Assembly (NCBI GenBank): GCA_038501785.1
Contig: JBAMJR010000084.1
Span: 5,346,001 to 5,410,000 of the forward strand
Direction: 5' to 3'
Source of the DNA: Myoxocephalus aenaeus
Taxonomy: Eukaryota > Chordata > Actinopteri > Perciformes > Cottidae
Length of the DNA stretch: 64,000 nucleotides
A model generated the notes under the pieces. The model worked only from the letters and a program-made list of their open reading frames with translations, searched no databases and was not told the origin of the DNA. A program made the position numbers and the translations under genes. Position 1 is the stretch's first letter, and the number at the start of each line of letters is the position of its first letter. Positions 31,108 to 44,605 of this stretch are shown here, piece after piece.

Positions 31108-31694
31108 CATCAGTCAAATTAATCTATAACTTTGTATATTGTGTTGTTTTTGTTTCTTTTTTTTGGCAAAAATAATTGCACTCAAAATACGAGAGCGAGA
31201 GAGAGTCTGTAACTATAACTGTAGCTTGATTGTTTATCATCAAATGTGTGTATTAGTAACATGAAATCAATATAAAATGTTTTTTAATATCACATTTAAT
31301 CACATAAACACCTATTGCGATGCCCCTCTTCCAAATAATCAAATTGCATCTCCAGCTATGACAGTTTAACTAGGGTTCACTAATATAGGGACCCTTTTAA
31401 ATATCAGGTCACATGGTACAAATCAAGAAAAAAACATGTTAGGTATCAAATTAAACATAGAAATCAGGGCTACAACAATATATAATCCCCATGTACAATA
31501 AATAGGCTTAAAGGGCTACAACATGAATGCTTACTTGTCGATGCCGTAGACCCAGGCCACCGCCACGTTCTCCAGCACGACCACGATGATCAGCGGCAGC
31601 GTCGCCGAGTAGTCGTCGAACATCGCCACGAAGTAGTTCCCCGAGCGCTGCACGAACAGCAGGCCGATGGAGAAGGCCAGCACGCAGCACCCCA
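29080..31694 (-). CDS. slc6a15: slc6a15 exons for TM10-TM12 and cytosolic C terminus
   Basis: Exons 31694-31535, 30643-30481 and 29469-29080 encode residues 505-742. TM10 starts [20 protein letters not shown] and the [20 protein letters not shown] helix follows. [19 protein letters not shown] and [11 protein letters not shown] flank TM11. [20 protein letters not shown] is TM12. The cytosolic tail keeps [26 protein letters not shown] and [13 protein letters not shown] seven-glycine run absent from human sits in the tail at about 29169-29189, encoded by GGC/GGA codons. Confidence 0.94.
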
Positions 31695-34600
31695 CTGCAA
31701 TAATACATTATTATGGGATTATTGACACGTGCGTACGGCATCAGGTGTGTTTAAGTAGAGCAGGACCCATTTAAAGCGCTTTGAGTTTTGTACCCTTTGT
31801 GTGTTTTTTGTTTTTTCTTGGTCTGAATGCCGTGTAAAGGTTACGTTGACTAGGCCTCAGTGATAGTGTTTTGATTTCAAGTCAAACCAGATGTATTTTT
31901 AGTGAAGAGGGTATGATTTAAATGTTGTTTTCATATTTATTCTCATTGTTATCAAGGCCAAGATCTTCCTCGTTGCCAGAGGTTGCACGAAATCTTTAGT
32001 AAAAGCGGTACAAAATGAAACGCCAAAGTACGGTTTACGTTCTGCACGGCCTTCTCATTCGCTAGTGTTGACTGTAAAAATAAATGTTATTAAGTTCTGC
32101 AGCTGCCCGCAGATATAGAAAAAAACTCCACATTACTGAGGGTTTAAGGCTTTGTGGCATTATAACTTTGCAATATACATGTTTCTCTTGGAAGTAGACT
32201 ATTATTTTAATCTTATCATGAAGAAGTAAATGTTTGTTCCCTAGAAGCGTTTCACACCTTAAAACCAAAACAGGAAGAGGATAGCGCTTTTGTTAGCGAC
32301 CCCCGATAGCTGTCTCTAGTTACCACAGAGCATCAATGTGAGTGTTTTGCTGTTACTATCCACAGTAGTTTAACTAGCACTTTAATATATGTAAATTATA
32401 TTATAATACGAGACCAAACGTCCCTCTTTCGAGACGTTGGAGCGTCTATTTCCTGTTTGAGTTGCTTCAGACACCACAGACATGCAGGGATTATAAACTA
32501 CCCTCAAACTTCAACATACTAGAAGTCTGCATCCGCCCTCTTTTGCAAGATGTCCGACCATTATCGCCTTTGTACATATCCTGCAGCCACGACATCCGTT
32601 GGGATCACAGGGATCACAATCCCTTTACTGAACTCCCTTTACAGACGCGTTAGTTTTACTGACTCAAAATGACCTCGACTAATTTAAAATGTCTATTACA
32701 GAGCGCTTCTTCGGTCCCCGTTTAAAATATTCCTCTGAAACCCTGCATGAGTTGAAGGCTCTCTAACCTGTGAGAAACTCCTTGCGGACTTTGAAGGTGT
32801 CGATCAGCGGCGTGAGGATGCCCTCGATGGTGCCGAACATGCTGCCCAGGCCGAGGTTCACCAGCATGAGGAAGAACATGACGGACCAGAAGGGCGAGGC
32901 CGGGAAGTGGGTCATGGCCTCTGTGAAGGCGATGAAGGCCAAGCCTGTGCCTTGCACCGCCTGGTAAAGGAGAGAAGAAGAAGAATTACATTTTGCCGTC
33001 CCTTCTCTTTAAAGCTTTTATTGTGAAACATTAGCAGAAACAGGGTTCATACACATTTTGACCAATGGGTTTCATGACTTTTAACCAAATTTCCATGAGC
33101 AAACATTTTGTGAAATCTGGGTGTAAACATGAAAAAGTGAGTAAATGTAGTATTTAAACTAACAATGAGAATACAAAGCATACAGTAAACCTTAAATGAC
33201 TCAAATGAATGAGACAATAGTTTGATTAAAAGAATAAACATTTATATAGATGCCTGTATGTATGCCTGCTTATATTTCGAGCGTATTTCTTTTAAAAGCA
33301 TATTCATTATTTCAAACTCAGTGTAAATGAACGTGATGAACACATGAATATAACACATTTACATGACTTTTACAACACCTTGCCTGGAAATAACCATTTT
33401 AAAATGCCATGACTTTGAACAAAATGTCAAACTATTCATTGAATGCTGTGAGAAAAGTGTGTGTTTTTATTTCCTGGTTGTCTAGATATTCATGCGAGTA
33501 ACCAAACGGTATGAATGAATATTTTGGGGCTATTGGTACCTTGTTGAGCTCATCCTCGATGCTGCAGGAATCCAGTTTCAGGTTGTCGAACTGGTCCTCC
33601 TTCACCAGTCTGATGGCGTCGATCATCTGGTGGTAGTCCTCAACACTCACTTGGCTAACGTTAGTGAGGTTGATGTGGTTGGGGATCAGGCTTCTTTCAA
33701 TGTCGCTCCCCAACAACGACACAATCCTGTTAGTGTTTCTGGAAAAAACAACAACAAAAACGTTTAAAGCATCCTCTGCAGCACATATGCAGTTTACAAA
33801 GATAATCGAGGCAGATTTATCTCTTGGTTAAAGTTACTGTCGCAAACTAGCTTCCAGTTGCAAGGCTAACATCTTTAAATGTCTAGTTACGGGTACTGCG
33901 CTATGATTGGGCAGTTCCTGTTCGGGGGCGGGGTTTATTGGCGTCCCCCTTTCCTTTCCTTTTCCTGCCATAACCAACCGCACTCCTCACGCCTAAACCT
34001 AACCAATCCAATTGACGAATGCAACGAGAACCAGCCAATCGGATGCAGAGGAGGGCGGGTCATGCCTTGGTTTTAGTTTTAGCGTTGCGTCAAGCTGTCA
34101 GAGCCACCATGGAGCCCACACTGCCACTAATTGCACTACTTGATTTATGAGATTTTTGGCAGAGAGAAGCGGGAATTAAGGATTATTAGGGAACAACACT
34201 GTTCCTGTATGGCTGGTTGGGTCTTTATTCATACTTTCAGTAGCTAGTGTAGCATAGAAGTTAATGAGGTGCTAACGTACTTTGATAACGTTACCTCCAC
34301 AGGTTTTTTAACGTAGAAACGTAATGTTTTAGAAACGTATATCTCCTGGTTACCGTGTTTAACCAGTGCCTGCTCCAAATCCACTAGAGCAGCCTGAAGA
34401 AGAATCTGAAACAATTAGCTCGAGAGGCCGATGCTACGCTAACGAAGGGTTTATTGAACTTCAACTTCAAAATCCTTCAAATAAAACATATTCAGAGACT
34501 GTAAAGTTGTCTAAAATATAATTTGTTCAAATTCTGCAAGAACATTTCCCCTCCAAACTGTCCCCTTCTCTGCAGTTTCAACTGAAAAGTACAAATACGA

Positions 34601-35728
34601 CAGCGTTTTTTGCCTTTCAACAAGAAACCGTCACCATTTCCCCGTGCGCTACATCCACACCTGAACCTCTCGAGCGGCTCTTTCTTTGATGGTCTGCAGG
34701 AAGCTGCGGCGGCGTCGGTCTATAAATAGCCTTAAATGTGAGAGGCGGCTCGTGCTACTCACAGTGTGGCACACTTGTCGATCATTATGTTGGCTTTGAA
34801 GCCCAGCACTGCGAACACCACCAGGGTGGCCAGCACGGAGGTGAAGAAGTTGATAAAAGACACCAAGACGGCGTCGAAGTGGCAGTTGTTGTCCCGCTTG
34901 TTGTAGCTGGAGAAGGCGATGACGCCGCCGAAGCCGAGGCCCAGGGCGAAGAAGACCTGCGTGGCCGCCTCGCGCCACACCTTGGCCTCCAGCATGATCT
35001 CCAGCTGAGGGAACGATGCAGGAAGTATTCGGCTTTAGTTTGGTCACACGGTCCACATTTAGGGTTCTCACTGCGGTAATGAGATGTGGCCAAATGGGAT
35101 CAAATGAATATGAAAATCCTCAAGTTAAGGTCCCAAAGGATGACTTTTAAAATAAAATCTTGCTCACTGATAATTACATCAAAAACAAAATCTATTTATA
35201 GCTGAGGGAAGCAGAGTAATACAATGTTGAATGTGAACGTTCACATGTGGTTGAAAGTACAGAAAAGGCAAGTAAGTGGACCTTGAGTTTTTCCTGTTTT
35301 ATATAAGATAAGATAAAATAATCCTTTATTCGTCCCGCAGTGGGGAAATTGCAGGATTACAGCAGCAGTGCACACAAGAGACACATAGTAAATAAAATCA
35401 AGTAATATAAATAAACAGTAATACAAATTAAAACAGTAAGAAGAATACAATAGCAATATTAAATGTACAGACGGAATAAAAAAGTATATAAAAAAGTATT
35501 TAAATGTATTTATATTGCACCAGTTGAACGTGATTAAAGTGACTAAAGTGTTATTAAGTGTTCTAAAAATGAATATTTTTAGGTTTTGAGACTCTTTCTT
35601 TAGACAAAACTTATTGATGCTATTTTCTGACATTTTATAATTATCTGAACAATAAATGATTGTTTGAAATGTTTGGAGGAGCCGACGATGGCCGGACGTT
35701 ATGCCGTCACTCATGTTTCATGTGAGCT

Positions 35729-35798
<70 letters not shown>

Positions 35799-38700
35799 CA
35801 GCGTATGTTTTACATGTTTTTATTATGTGCTCTATGTTTATTTAAGGATGCCTTCGGCTTCAGTTAAAGCTGAAATTTGAAAAGTAGAAAGTTTCTGTGC
35901 TAAAGAGCAACGGTTCATTATCGCATAAATGTTTTTAAAATAATGAATATATTAACATTTAATATCCGTTTGTATTTCTGCAGATGACAGCTGGCGTCTT
36001 GACAGCGTTTCCACGCTGAAGTTTTCTTCAACGTCGTCGGACAACAGAGAACGGAGCAGAAAAGAAAAACACGAGACTTTGAAGATGAGGCAGAACGCGT
36101 GGTTTGAAGTCGCAAGATGTCAGCCGAGGAGACGAGGAGATGAGGAGACTAGGAGATGAGGAGACTAGGAGACAGAGCCGAGGAGATGGAGCCGAGGAGA
36201 CGGAGACGAGGAGACAAAGAGATGAGGAAACGGAGACGAGGAGACAGAGACGAGGAGACAGAGCCGAGGAGCCGAGGAGACGAGGAGACTAGGAGACAGA
36301 GCCGAGGAGATGGAGCCGAGGAGACGGAGACGAGGAGACAAAGAGATGAGGAAACGGACACGAGGAGACAGAGACGAGGAGACAGAGCCGAGGAGCCGAG
36401 GAGACGAGGAGACAAAGAGATGAGGAAACGGAGACGAGGAGATGGAGACGAGGAGATGGAGCCGAGGAGATGGAGCAGAGGAGACAAAGAGATGAGGAAA
36501 CAGAGACGAGGAAACTGAGACAAGGAGACGGAGACGAGGAGCCGGGGAGCCGAGGAGACGGAGACGAGGAGCCGAGGAGACATGGAAACGGAGACAAGGA
36601 GCCGAGGAGACGGAGACAAGGAGACGAAGAGCCGAGGAAACGGAGACAAGGAGCCGAGGAGACAGAGCCGAGGAGACAAGGAGACGAGGAAACGGAGACA
36701 AGGAGCCGAGGAGACAGAGCCGAGGAGACAAGGAGACGAGGAAACGGAGACAAGAAGACAAGGAGACGAGGAAACGGATACAAGGAGACAAGGAGACAAG
36801 GAGACGGAGACAAGGAGATGAAGAGCCGAGGAGACAAGGAGACGAGGAGATGAGGAGAAGGAGACGAGGAGCTGAGGAGCTGAGGAGACAGAGCCAAGGA
36901 GCCGAGGAGACGGAGCTCGGCTGCTTTTTTTTGGGAGGTTACATAAAGCCTCAGCGACTCCTGTTTCCATGGCGACATGATTCCACAGCCTGCCGTGCCA
37001 TTGGCCGAGGAGCCGGCCAATCACAGCGCAGATGATATGTTTTGGGGTTCAGACACTTTTTTTTTAATGGAGGGGGATTCAGCTCAGTGTCTGTTTGATA
37101 CTACAAAACATATTTGAAGTATATTCCTGGTCAATGGAGGATATTAGGTATCAGAAAAGACTAGAAACTACATTTAGTAACGCTTAGATGATTCATTGAT
37201 GGTGATTTGATAATCTATTAACATTTTAATCACTTCTGAAGCAAAAGTGATAAACTCAAATGTTTGTTTTGATGCTTTTCTTTGACATATATGATAATAA
37301 AAGTAATATCTTAATGTTTGCACTGTTGGTCAAAACAAACAAAAAAGATATTTGGGCTCTAGAAAAATATTATTTACCACTTTCTTTCCCTGATAAGTCA
37401 CAGACAAAACACACGTCCGCCTGATAGACAATGAGAAGAACGGCGTTTCCCCCTGCTGGGTTCATTGGGGTTACCTTGGGAGTGAACATGTGTCGGATCC
37501 CGTCCACGGAGCCCTTCAGGAGCAGAGCGCGGACCAGGAAGCAGATCAACACCACGTACGGGAACAGGGAGCTGAAGTACATCACCTGCAGCAGACAGCG
37601 GGCCGTTAGACGTCTTGTTAGGATTAATGCATCAATAAACACTCATTATTAGGGGAATCTTTAAACAATGTACAAAGGACAAGGACAAAATGTAAAAAAA
37701 TAATCCAACTGGACTTTTGCTGACCCATTCTGATGTATACATTATGTCTCGTTCAGTGCCGATTATTACTGGTTTCTATACTGAGTAGCGTTACATTTAT
37801 GAATTTTTAATCTTGGCTATGAGATGATAACAGCTGTTCAGTTCCTGTCAGAAAAAACAAAAACACTTGACAGACGTGAAGAGCGTGTGTGTGTGTGTGC
37901 GTCTGTATAAAACTGTTAAAAAAATTAATGTACTGTGATCTTATTGCCTGACTATGTTGAGCACTGGAAGATAAAAATGTGCAGAAACGAGACTGAAATC
38001 TGAGCAGCTCCGTCTCACGTTGATGGCATTTTTTTGTTAAACTTTTCTTTTGTGTATTTTTGACAATACATCTCCAAGTAGCGGTGCCTTAATGTACCAT
38101 GGAAGTTTGCTGCAGGAATGAGTCCTAAAACCCTGAGTCAGCACTTTCTCTCTTCCGGTTCCCTCCTCTCAAAGTCAATGAGTCGTTTGAACCGGTTTTT
38201 ATCATAAGATGCCCGAAATAAAGTCTGCGGTTAACCCAAAAGCTCAGGAGCTCTTTTAAATACAAAAATGCGTCAGTAAATACCCCTCTTGTGAAGTTTG
38301 AAGCTTTTAAGTGTCTTTTTTTAAAGGCGGTTGCTAACAAGTTGCCAAATGAAACTCCTAAAAGTCGTCCCTGGAACACATGAAGTCATGTGACCGTGGT
38401 GTAGTTTGTCTATAGCCGTTAACGTTAGCTCCCTATTTCTGCACTCGCGCTTCAAAAGCTGTAAAGGTGGTGTTTATTTGTGAAGATTTTCTTAACAACA
38501 AAAGAGTTCAGACACATTTTGACCATAGGATTTCATGACTTTTCCATGACTTTAAACCAAATTTCCATGAAATCTGGGTGTAAACATGAAAAAGTGAGTA
38601 AATGTAGTATTTAAACTAACAATGAGAATACAAAGCATACAGTAAACCTTAAATGACACAAATGAATGAGACAATAGTTTGATTAAAAGAATAAACATTT

Positions 38701-40384
38701 ATATAGATGCCTGTATGTATGCCTGCTTATATTTTGAGCGTCTTTCTTTTAAAAGCATGTTAATTATTTCAAACTCAGCGTAAATGAACGACATGAACAC
38801 ATGAATATAACACATTTACATGACTTTTACAAAAATGTTGGGATTACATTTTTTTTCAAGGACTTTTCCAGGCCTGGAACTAACCATTTTAAAATTCCAT
38901 GACTTTTCCAGGTTTTCCATGACCTGAAAGTACCGTAAACGGACAAAAAAAAACGGTCCCATCGGCTCTTTGTCGAGGGAGCCGGTGTGATGCTAACTCC
39001 ATGGTTGTCCTCCTAAAAAAGAAACCCTGTCCTCCCTGCAGCATTCTATACATCAGCAGGGTGCGAGCCCCCTTTTGTCCAATTATAGTGCCAATTAGAC
39101 AGCGGGCCTCTTTCCCTTTTCGGTGACGCGTCGGCCTCCAGGACTCACGGAGTCGGCTGCGGGTGAATGAGATGGTTTGGGCTTGAGTCATGAGCCCGGT
39201 TAGTGATTCAGAGTCTCTTACACGGTGGTCCATGTGTGGAGCTCCGGAGGAGACCGAGTAATGTCTCATTTACTCGGATATTTTAAAAAGTTCAGTCAAG
39301 GTTTGTGAAGTTTAACGATTATTTCTCAGTGCCCAGAGAGAAGAGTTTCTCCTTAAACAAAGTATTTGTGTGATACTTTGACTGTTTTTGGTTCTCTGGT
39401 AATGAAAACCCAAAACGGTTTCTACCTCATTTCGTGAGCAAAGAAACGTTTTAAAACGTGGTCTCGTGACGACAGCGCAGATTTTCGTTTTTAGTGTTAA
39501 ATTGTGTAAAAATCACTGCTTTGAAATGCGGGACGCCACATATAACTCAAACCCAACATAAACCAGTAAAACAGGGGGGGGAGGACATTTTCCAGGACAC
39601 TTTCATTGATGATCTCGCTGCTATGACAAACTCTAATATGTTCCTCTCTGTGGTTCTTCTACTTCTACTTCATTCTACTTCTCATATAGTTTGACTCCCG
39701 ACACACAATTGAGACGTTTGTTCCTAGCAAGAGCAGTTTAACAAAACATTCTCACCAGTTTAACTGAATTCAACCGTTTTAAAACAAGTTGGATAGAACG
39801 AAACGTGATGTAATGTCCTCCAGATTTTAAAAAGATATATATTTTGACAAGTAAAATGTCATAATTGAAATACAACGTTCCTCAGCTGCAGCTCCCGTCG
39901 GGCCTTTGACTGAGTAGACCTCTTGTCGAAGAACACGGTGGTGGCCTTGGTCAGCACGAAGCCAAGCAGGCTTTTTTTTGTGTGTGTGCGATAAGCAGAT
40001 ATCTGCTCCTTTGTAACCTCAGTATTATGCTCCGTAAAGAAAAGAAAGGAAGAAAGAAAGAAGAAGAGACTTCTCACAAAGGTCACAGTCATCGTCACAA
40101 ACTGATACGAAGCGACGGGTTTTCCCATGATGGTTATTTAACGCCTAAAATATTACATCATTCGTCACTTGGTGTGTAAGTGGAAGCAGCATTCAAATAC
40201 TCTTGAGGAATTTCACCACTACTTTACCACAAATCCACAACAAGCCCCGCCTCTCTCCTCCCATAATAATCCATTAATGCCTTCCCTCGCTCTTTTTTTT
40301 TTTTGGACCACACTCTTGACAATCAAGCCAAGCCAAAAGAGCGCGTATAACCATGGTAACCGAAATGGCCTGATCCCTTTCACG

Positions 40385-40470
<86 letters not shown>

Positions 40471-43400
40471 GAGAGAAAATGCAGATCGCAGGCCGGGATA
40501 TTCCTCGGGAAAAAAAGGCTTTTGTGAGCACACGGGTGGAGAAGAGGCCATTAATATTCTTTTGTGTGCCGCACAGCTCTGATTAAACTTCAAACGCACT
40601 CGGAGCCGGCCTCCTTGGAGGGAAAGTTCAGGCCCATTTCTACTCTGGCCAACTCAAAAGGCCATCCAGACACACCGGGTTGTTGGAGGACGACCATCTG
40701 GCTCAAACTGTACAATCAACCAGTTCTGTTTGGCTCTTTACAAAAAACGAGCGGTTATTTATTTATATATATTTATTTATACATCTTGGCTTCGTCAGTT
40801 CATTTTATTCTCACGATGGCAGTGGAAGCGCTCCATTTACTCGAACACGTGATGGTGATTGTGACAATGATTGTGGTTTATCGGTGCCGTTTCTCGCCAG
40901 GCAGCAGGATGTTGCAGACGGACGCAGGTCGAGATTAAAACCACATCCTCGCTGTTTTTGTCCGCGGCTGTTTGCGGTGAATGCAGCGCGAGAGACGACA
41001 GCTGATGGGTTAAGACCTGAGCGAAGGACAATGTCTGGATCGGAGGAGGGAAACGTCGTCTAGCTGGTGACCCTCCGTTACAAAGAACCGCGCTTACAGT
41101 CTAATAATAGGGCCGTTACTTTCTGCAGAAGTGGCAAACTTACATTGTTGTATTTGAGGACCATATCTTATCCATCTATGTATTCAGTCTTTGGTTGTAA
41201 TCACAGCTTCTCTGTGCTTTGTGTTACGTAGCCGTGCGTGCATGTTCGTGCACCCAGTGTGTGTGTGTGTGTGTGTCCAACTAGCTAGCTAACCTACAAT
41301 GCGCTAATACGGCGGTTAGCGTTGATAATGTGGCCACGACCCATGCTATCTGCTATTTGTACTGTTAGCATCGTTAGCAGCTACATCAAAACAGTTTTCT
41401 GACTACCTGATGAATTTAAATTCAAATATATATTTTTTTTTTTGCTCTGCTTTGGTCTCCACCACCTCCTGTGAGAAACCTTTAGGTCTTTAGCTGCTAA
41501 ATGTTCCCCTGGTCGCTAACTTTGAGTCTCTACTGTTTGGTGTTTGGCCGGTTTGCATTCAGTGGGTTCGTCAGAGTCTTTGTGTCGGAAACAGTTGCGT
41601 ACAGCAGTTGATGAATGGAGCTGAGACCGAACCATCTATTAAATGTGCTATAAAACCAAAATAATGAGCTAAAAGAGGCTTAAAAGCCCAATTGAGCTGC
41701 AGAGCCGGGTGTTAATTCCCCGTGATTTAGGCCCTCTTACAAAGACTCATTTCATTGAGTTAAGTTGATTAAAATTCTGTAAGACCGTACTCTTTTGCAG
41801 AAGAAAAAAAAACAGTGATCCCTGAAATATACTGAATTAATTTTTCCCCCACACAAGAAGTTGGGGATAAGACCGAAATCAAATGACTTCCCCATCAAAG
41901 CTTATCATGGGAAGATTAAAAAAGTGCGGCCATTCTTCCAATTAGCGCAAGCTACTTGGAAGCGCCCCGGCTAATGCTTGTCATATGATATGAGAAAGTG
42001 TGGAATGATAAAGATCACCCCCCCCCAAAAAAAGGGAAAAAGTAAAAGAAGAGCAGAGTGAGTTTGCAAGTAAAACGCAACCTTTAGCCGGTGGGCTAAT
42101 CCTTCCGGATGCTAGTCACGCCACTGTCAGCTTTGCTACACTAAGCTAACGTAAGCTTGAGCCAGAAATCCCTCACAAGATCACATGAGCTCTCGTATCT
42201 GAGACTCGTATCATTAGTAAAATTTGTCACGTCACATTACGGTACTCACTGAGCGGTGTCTGCAGACCGGGCGGCTCACTAAGCCTCGACCTTGAAGTGA
42301 GCTAATTGTGCGTGAGAGGCTTTTCCAAAAGCACTTGGCGGGAAATGACCTTTTGGTTTCTGTCACCGTTTCACATTACGCAGGTTGCAAGAGTAACATT
42401 TGAGTGGTCGTATAGGCCGAGCTGGCAGCTTGTAGTAGTGCCAGAATCCTCCTTACCTTCCCGGAGGACTGGATTCCCTTGATCATGGCGAGGCAAACCA
42501 TGGACCAGGCAACCAGCAGGCACACGGTCATCTTCCAGTTGAGTCCTCCGCCCTCGGAGATGCTGTCGGAGATGTTCAGGGCCTCGCGGTACCAGTAGTA
42601 GGTGGTGGCCGAGCTCTTGTCGCACTCCGGCACCACGTCTGCGGACAGAAAGAACGGTTGAAGTTTCGCTGGTTGACGAGAGCCACGGAAAAGCCTTCGA
42701 GGTCGGTGAATGCTAAGGGTTGCGTCTCACATGTACTGGTCTTGTTCTTGATGAGCGGACACTCGTGCCACGGCAGAGGCTGCTGGAAGGACTGGGAGAA
42801 GTAGAAGAGGCTCCAGCCGATGATGACGTTGTAGTAGAGGGCCACGAAGAAGCACACCTTTACGGGCGAGAGAGGCGAGTTCAGCGACACATAAAAGCCT
42901 AAAAGCGGTGAACGGATATTTTTTATCCACCAAACATGATCTACATGTATTCAGTACCTTTCTTATTACGACAAAAAGAGCAAAACAAACGTAAACACTG
43001 AACTGTTTCTTCCCTTTTCTCCTTATTTATATATTTATAAGTGACCAACGTACAGTATCGTCATGTTTAGTTCGTTTGTTTTCTCAAAGTAAAGAACTAC
43101 AAATGAAATTTGCCAGATAGCTATTGCTGCTGCTGGAAACATGGAAATAAAATACATCACTTCCTGAGACGCCATAAAGTTTTATTCAGTTATTAGTAGT
43201 ATAGTACTACTACTAATAGTATCCAGTCTTCTTCGGCTCAAAATTGCTTATATTCGAAGAAGAAGAATTGTTATTCTAGTCTCAAATGTTCCGCAAACCT
43301 TTTTATTTTACAATGCTGATATTAAAGTAGCATAAGAGAGAATCCTAAAACCAGGAAATGAGTTTGAATTTTTTGCACTTGGCTCTTGGTTCTATGCCTG

Positions 43401-44548
43401 AAATAAGATCTGTGGAGATTTTAAGTTTGGTTCTACAACATAAAATATGTCAGTAACTGTTTTCGGTGTAGTTTGTTTATATCCTAACGTTAGCTTTTGA
43501 TTTTTGTTCGCCACAGATTGTATTTTCTGCAATAATCCCAAATCCATTGGAAAAATCCCATAAACCTTTTTGTCAAGGTGAACCAGAGCGACGCTAACTT
43601 CCGGGGTGGGCCTCCGAAAAATACTCCCGACTCTTCCGCTCTGCCACGTGACTCACCATGCAGCTGGCGAAGCCGATGCCCCCCAGCCGAGGGCTGATGT
43701 AGTTCCACACCCCGATGCTGCCCCTGCGGATCCGCTGTCCCACGGCGAGCTCCAGGAAGAACAGCGGGATGCCGATCAGTATCAGCAGGATGAGGTAGGG
43801 CACCAGGTACGCTCCTGCCGGGCAAAAACAAACACGGAGAGGACGAGTTGAACGAAGCGCGTGCAAAGGAGCGGAAACTGTGTCATCAGATAACAAGGCC
43901 ACGCCACCTCGGTTCACCTGGAAGCAGGAAAGCACGTGGGCACACACACGTCTCTGTATCTGTCACATGTCACATGCAAATATATATATACACAGGCTTT
44001 ATATTCGAACTCACGCACAAACAAACAAACAGCTGCCTCAAAATGTGAACCGTACTTCTACATGATGTCCTCCTGATGGTGACGCGTTTGCCTCAAAGCA
44101 CATAAAAAGCAGCCTCTTTAACAGAAGGCCTATTGTCAGGTTATCTCCCCAACACACACACACACACAGACACACACACACACACACACGTCTATATCTG
44201 TGTGTCTCCATCTAATACATGATGCAACCACGGTGTGTGGCGCAATCGAATAATTCTGGAAGTCTAAAATGACCTTAATTGCAGTGGGATTACGTGGAGG
44301 CGCATCGCGAAGACGGCGTTCCTCTCTAGAATTAAGGTCTCAGGGCGAATGACTGACATTAAGGCGGGCTGGAGGAGTGCGGTGCGATGAAATACAGTCG
44401 AGAGCACTTGTGAGCGGTACACTGCCGGGCACATGATGTGCTGGAAGAGAACGAGAGAACCGTAAACTCTTTGTTTGGAAAAAGAAATGTCAGTGAAGCC
44501 GGATTTTTTCTTGTTTTACGACGGGAGGTTTGTCTTCCCCTCATGTGA

Positions 44549-44605
<57 letters not shown>

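Larger units (their letters stand above)
37586..42456 (-). other. 4.9-kb slc6a15 intron
   Basis: Besides the repeats listed separately (38095-38937 and the CA run at 40386-40466) I see no exon-like or RNA-gene signal. ORFs here are short, and those above 100 codons overlap the CA repeat or lack splice support and family resemblance. Confidence 0.7.

Noticed and set aside
36149..37024. Minus-strand ORF of 291 codons, Ser/Leu/Pro-rich, with overlapping Arg/Glu-rich ORFs on the plus strand
   Set aside because: All are readings of the polypurine minisatellite, whose unit lacks stop codons. No domain, no splice context, and the composition simply mirrors the repeat.
40169..40599. ORFs of 126-137 codons on both strands
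   Set aside because: They run through the CA/TG microsatellite (His-Thr or Val-Cys repeats) and have no recognisable sequence outside it.
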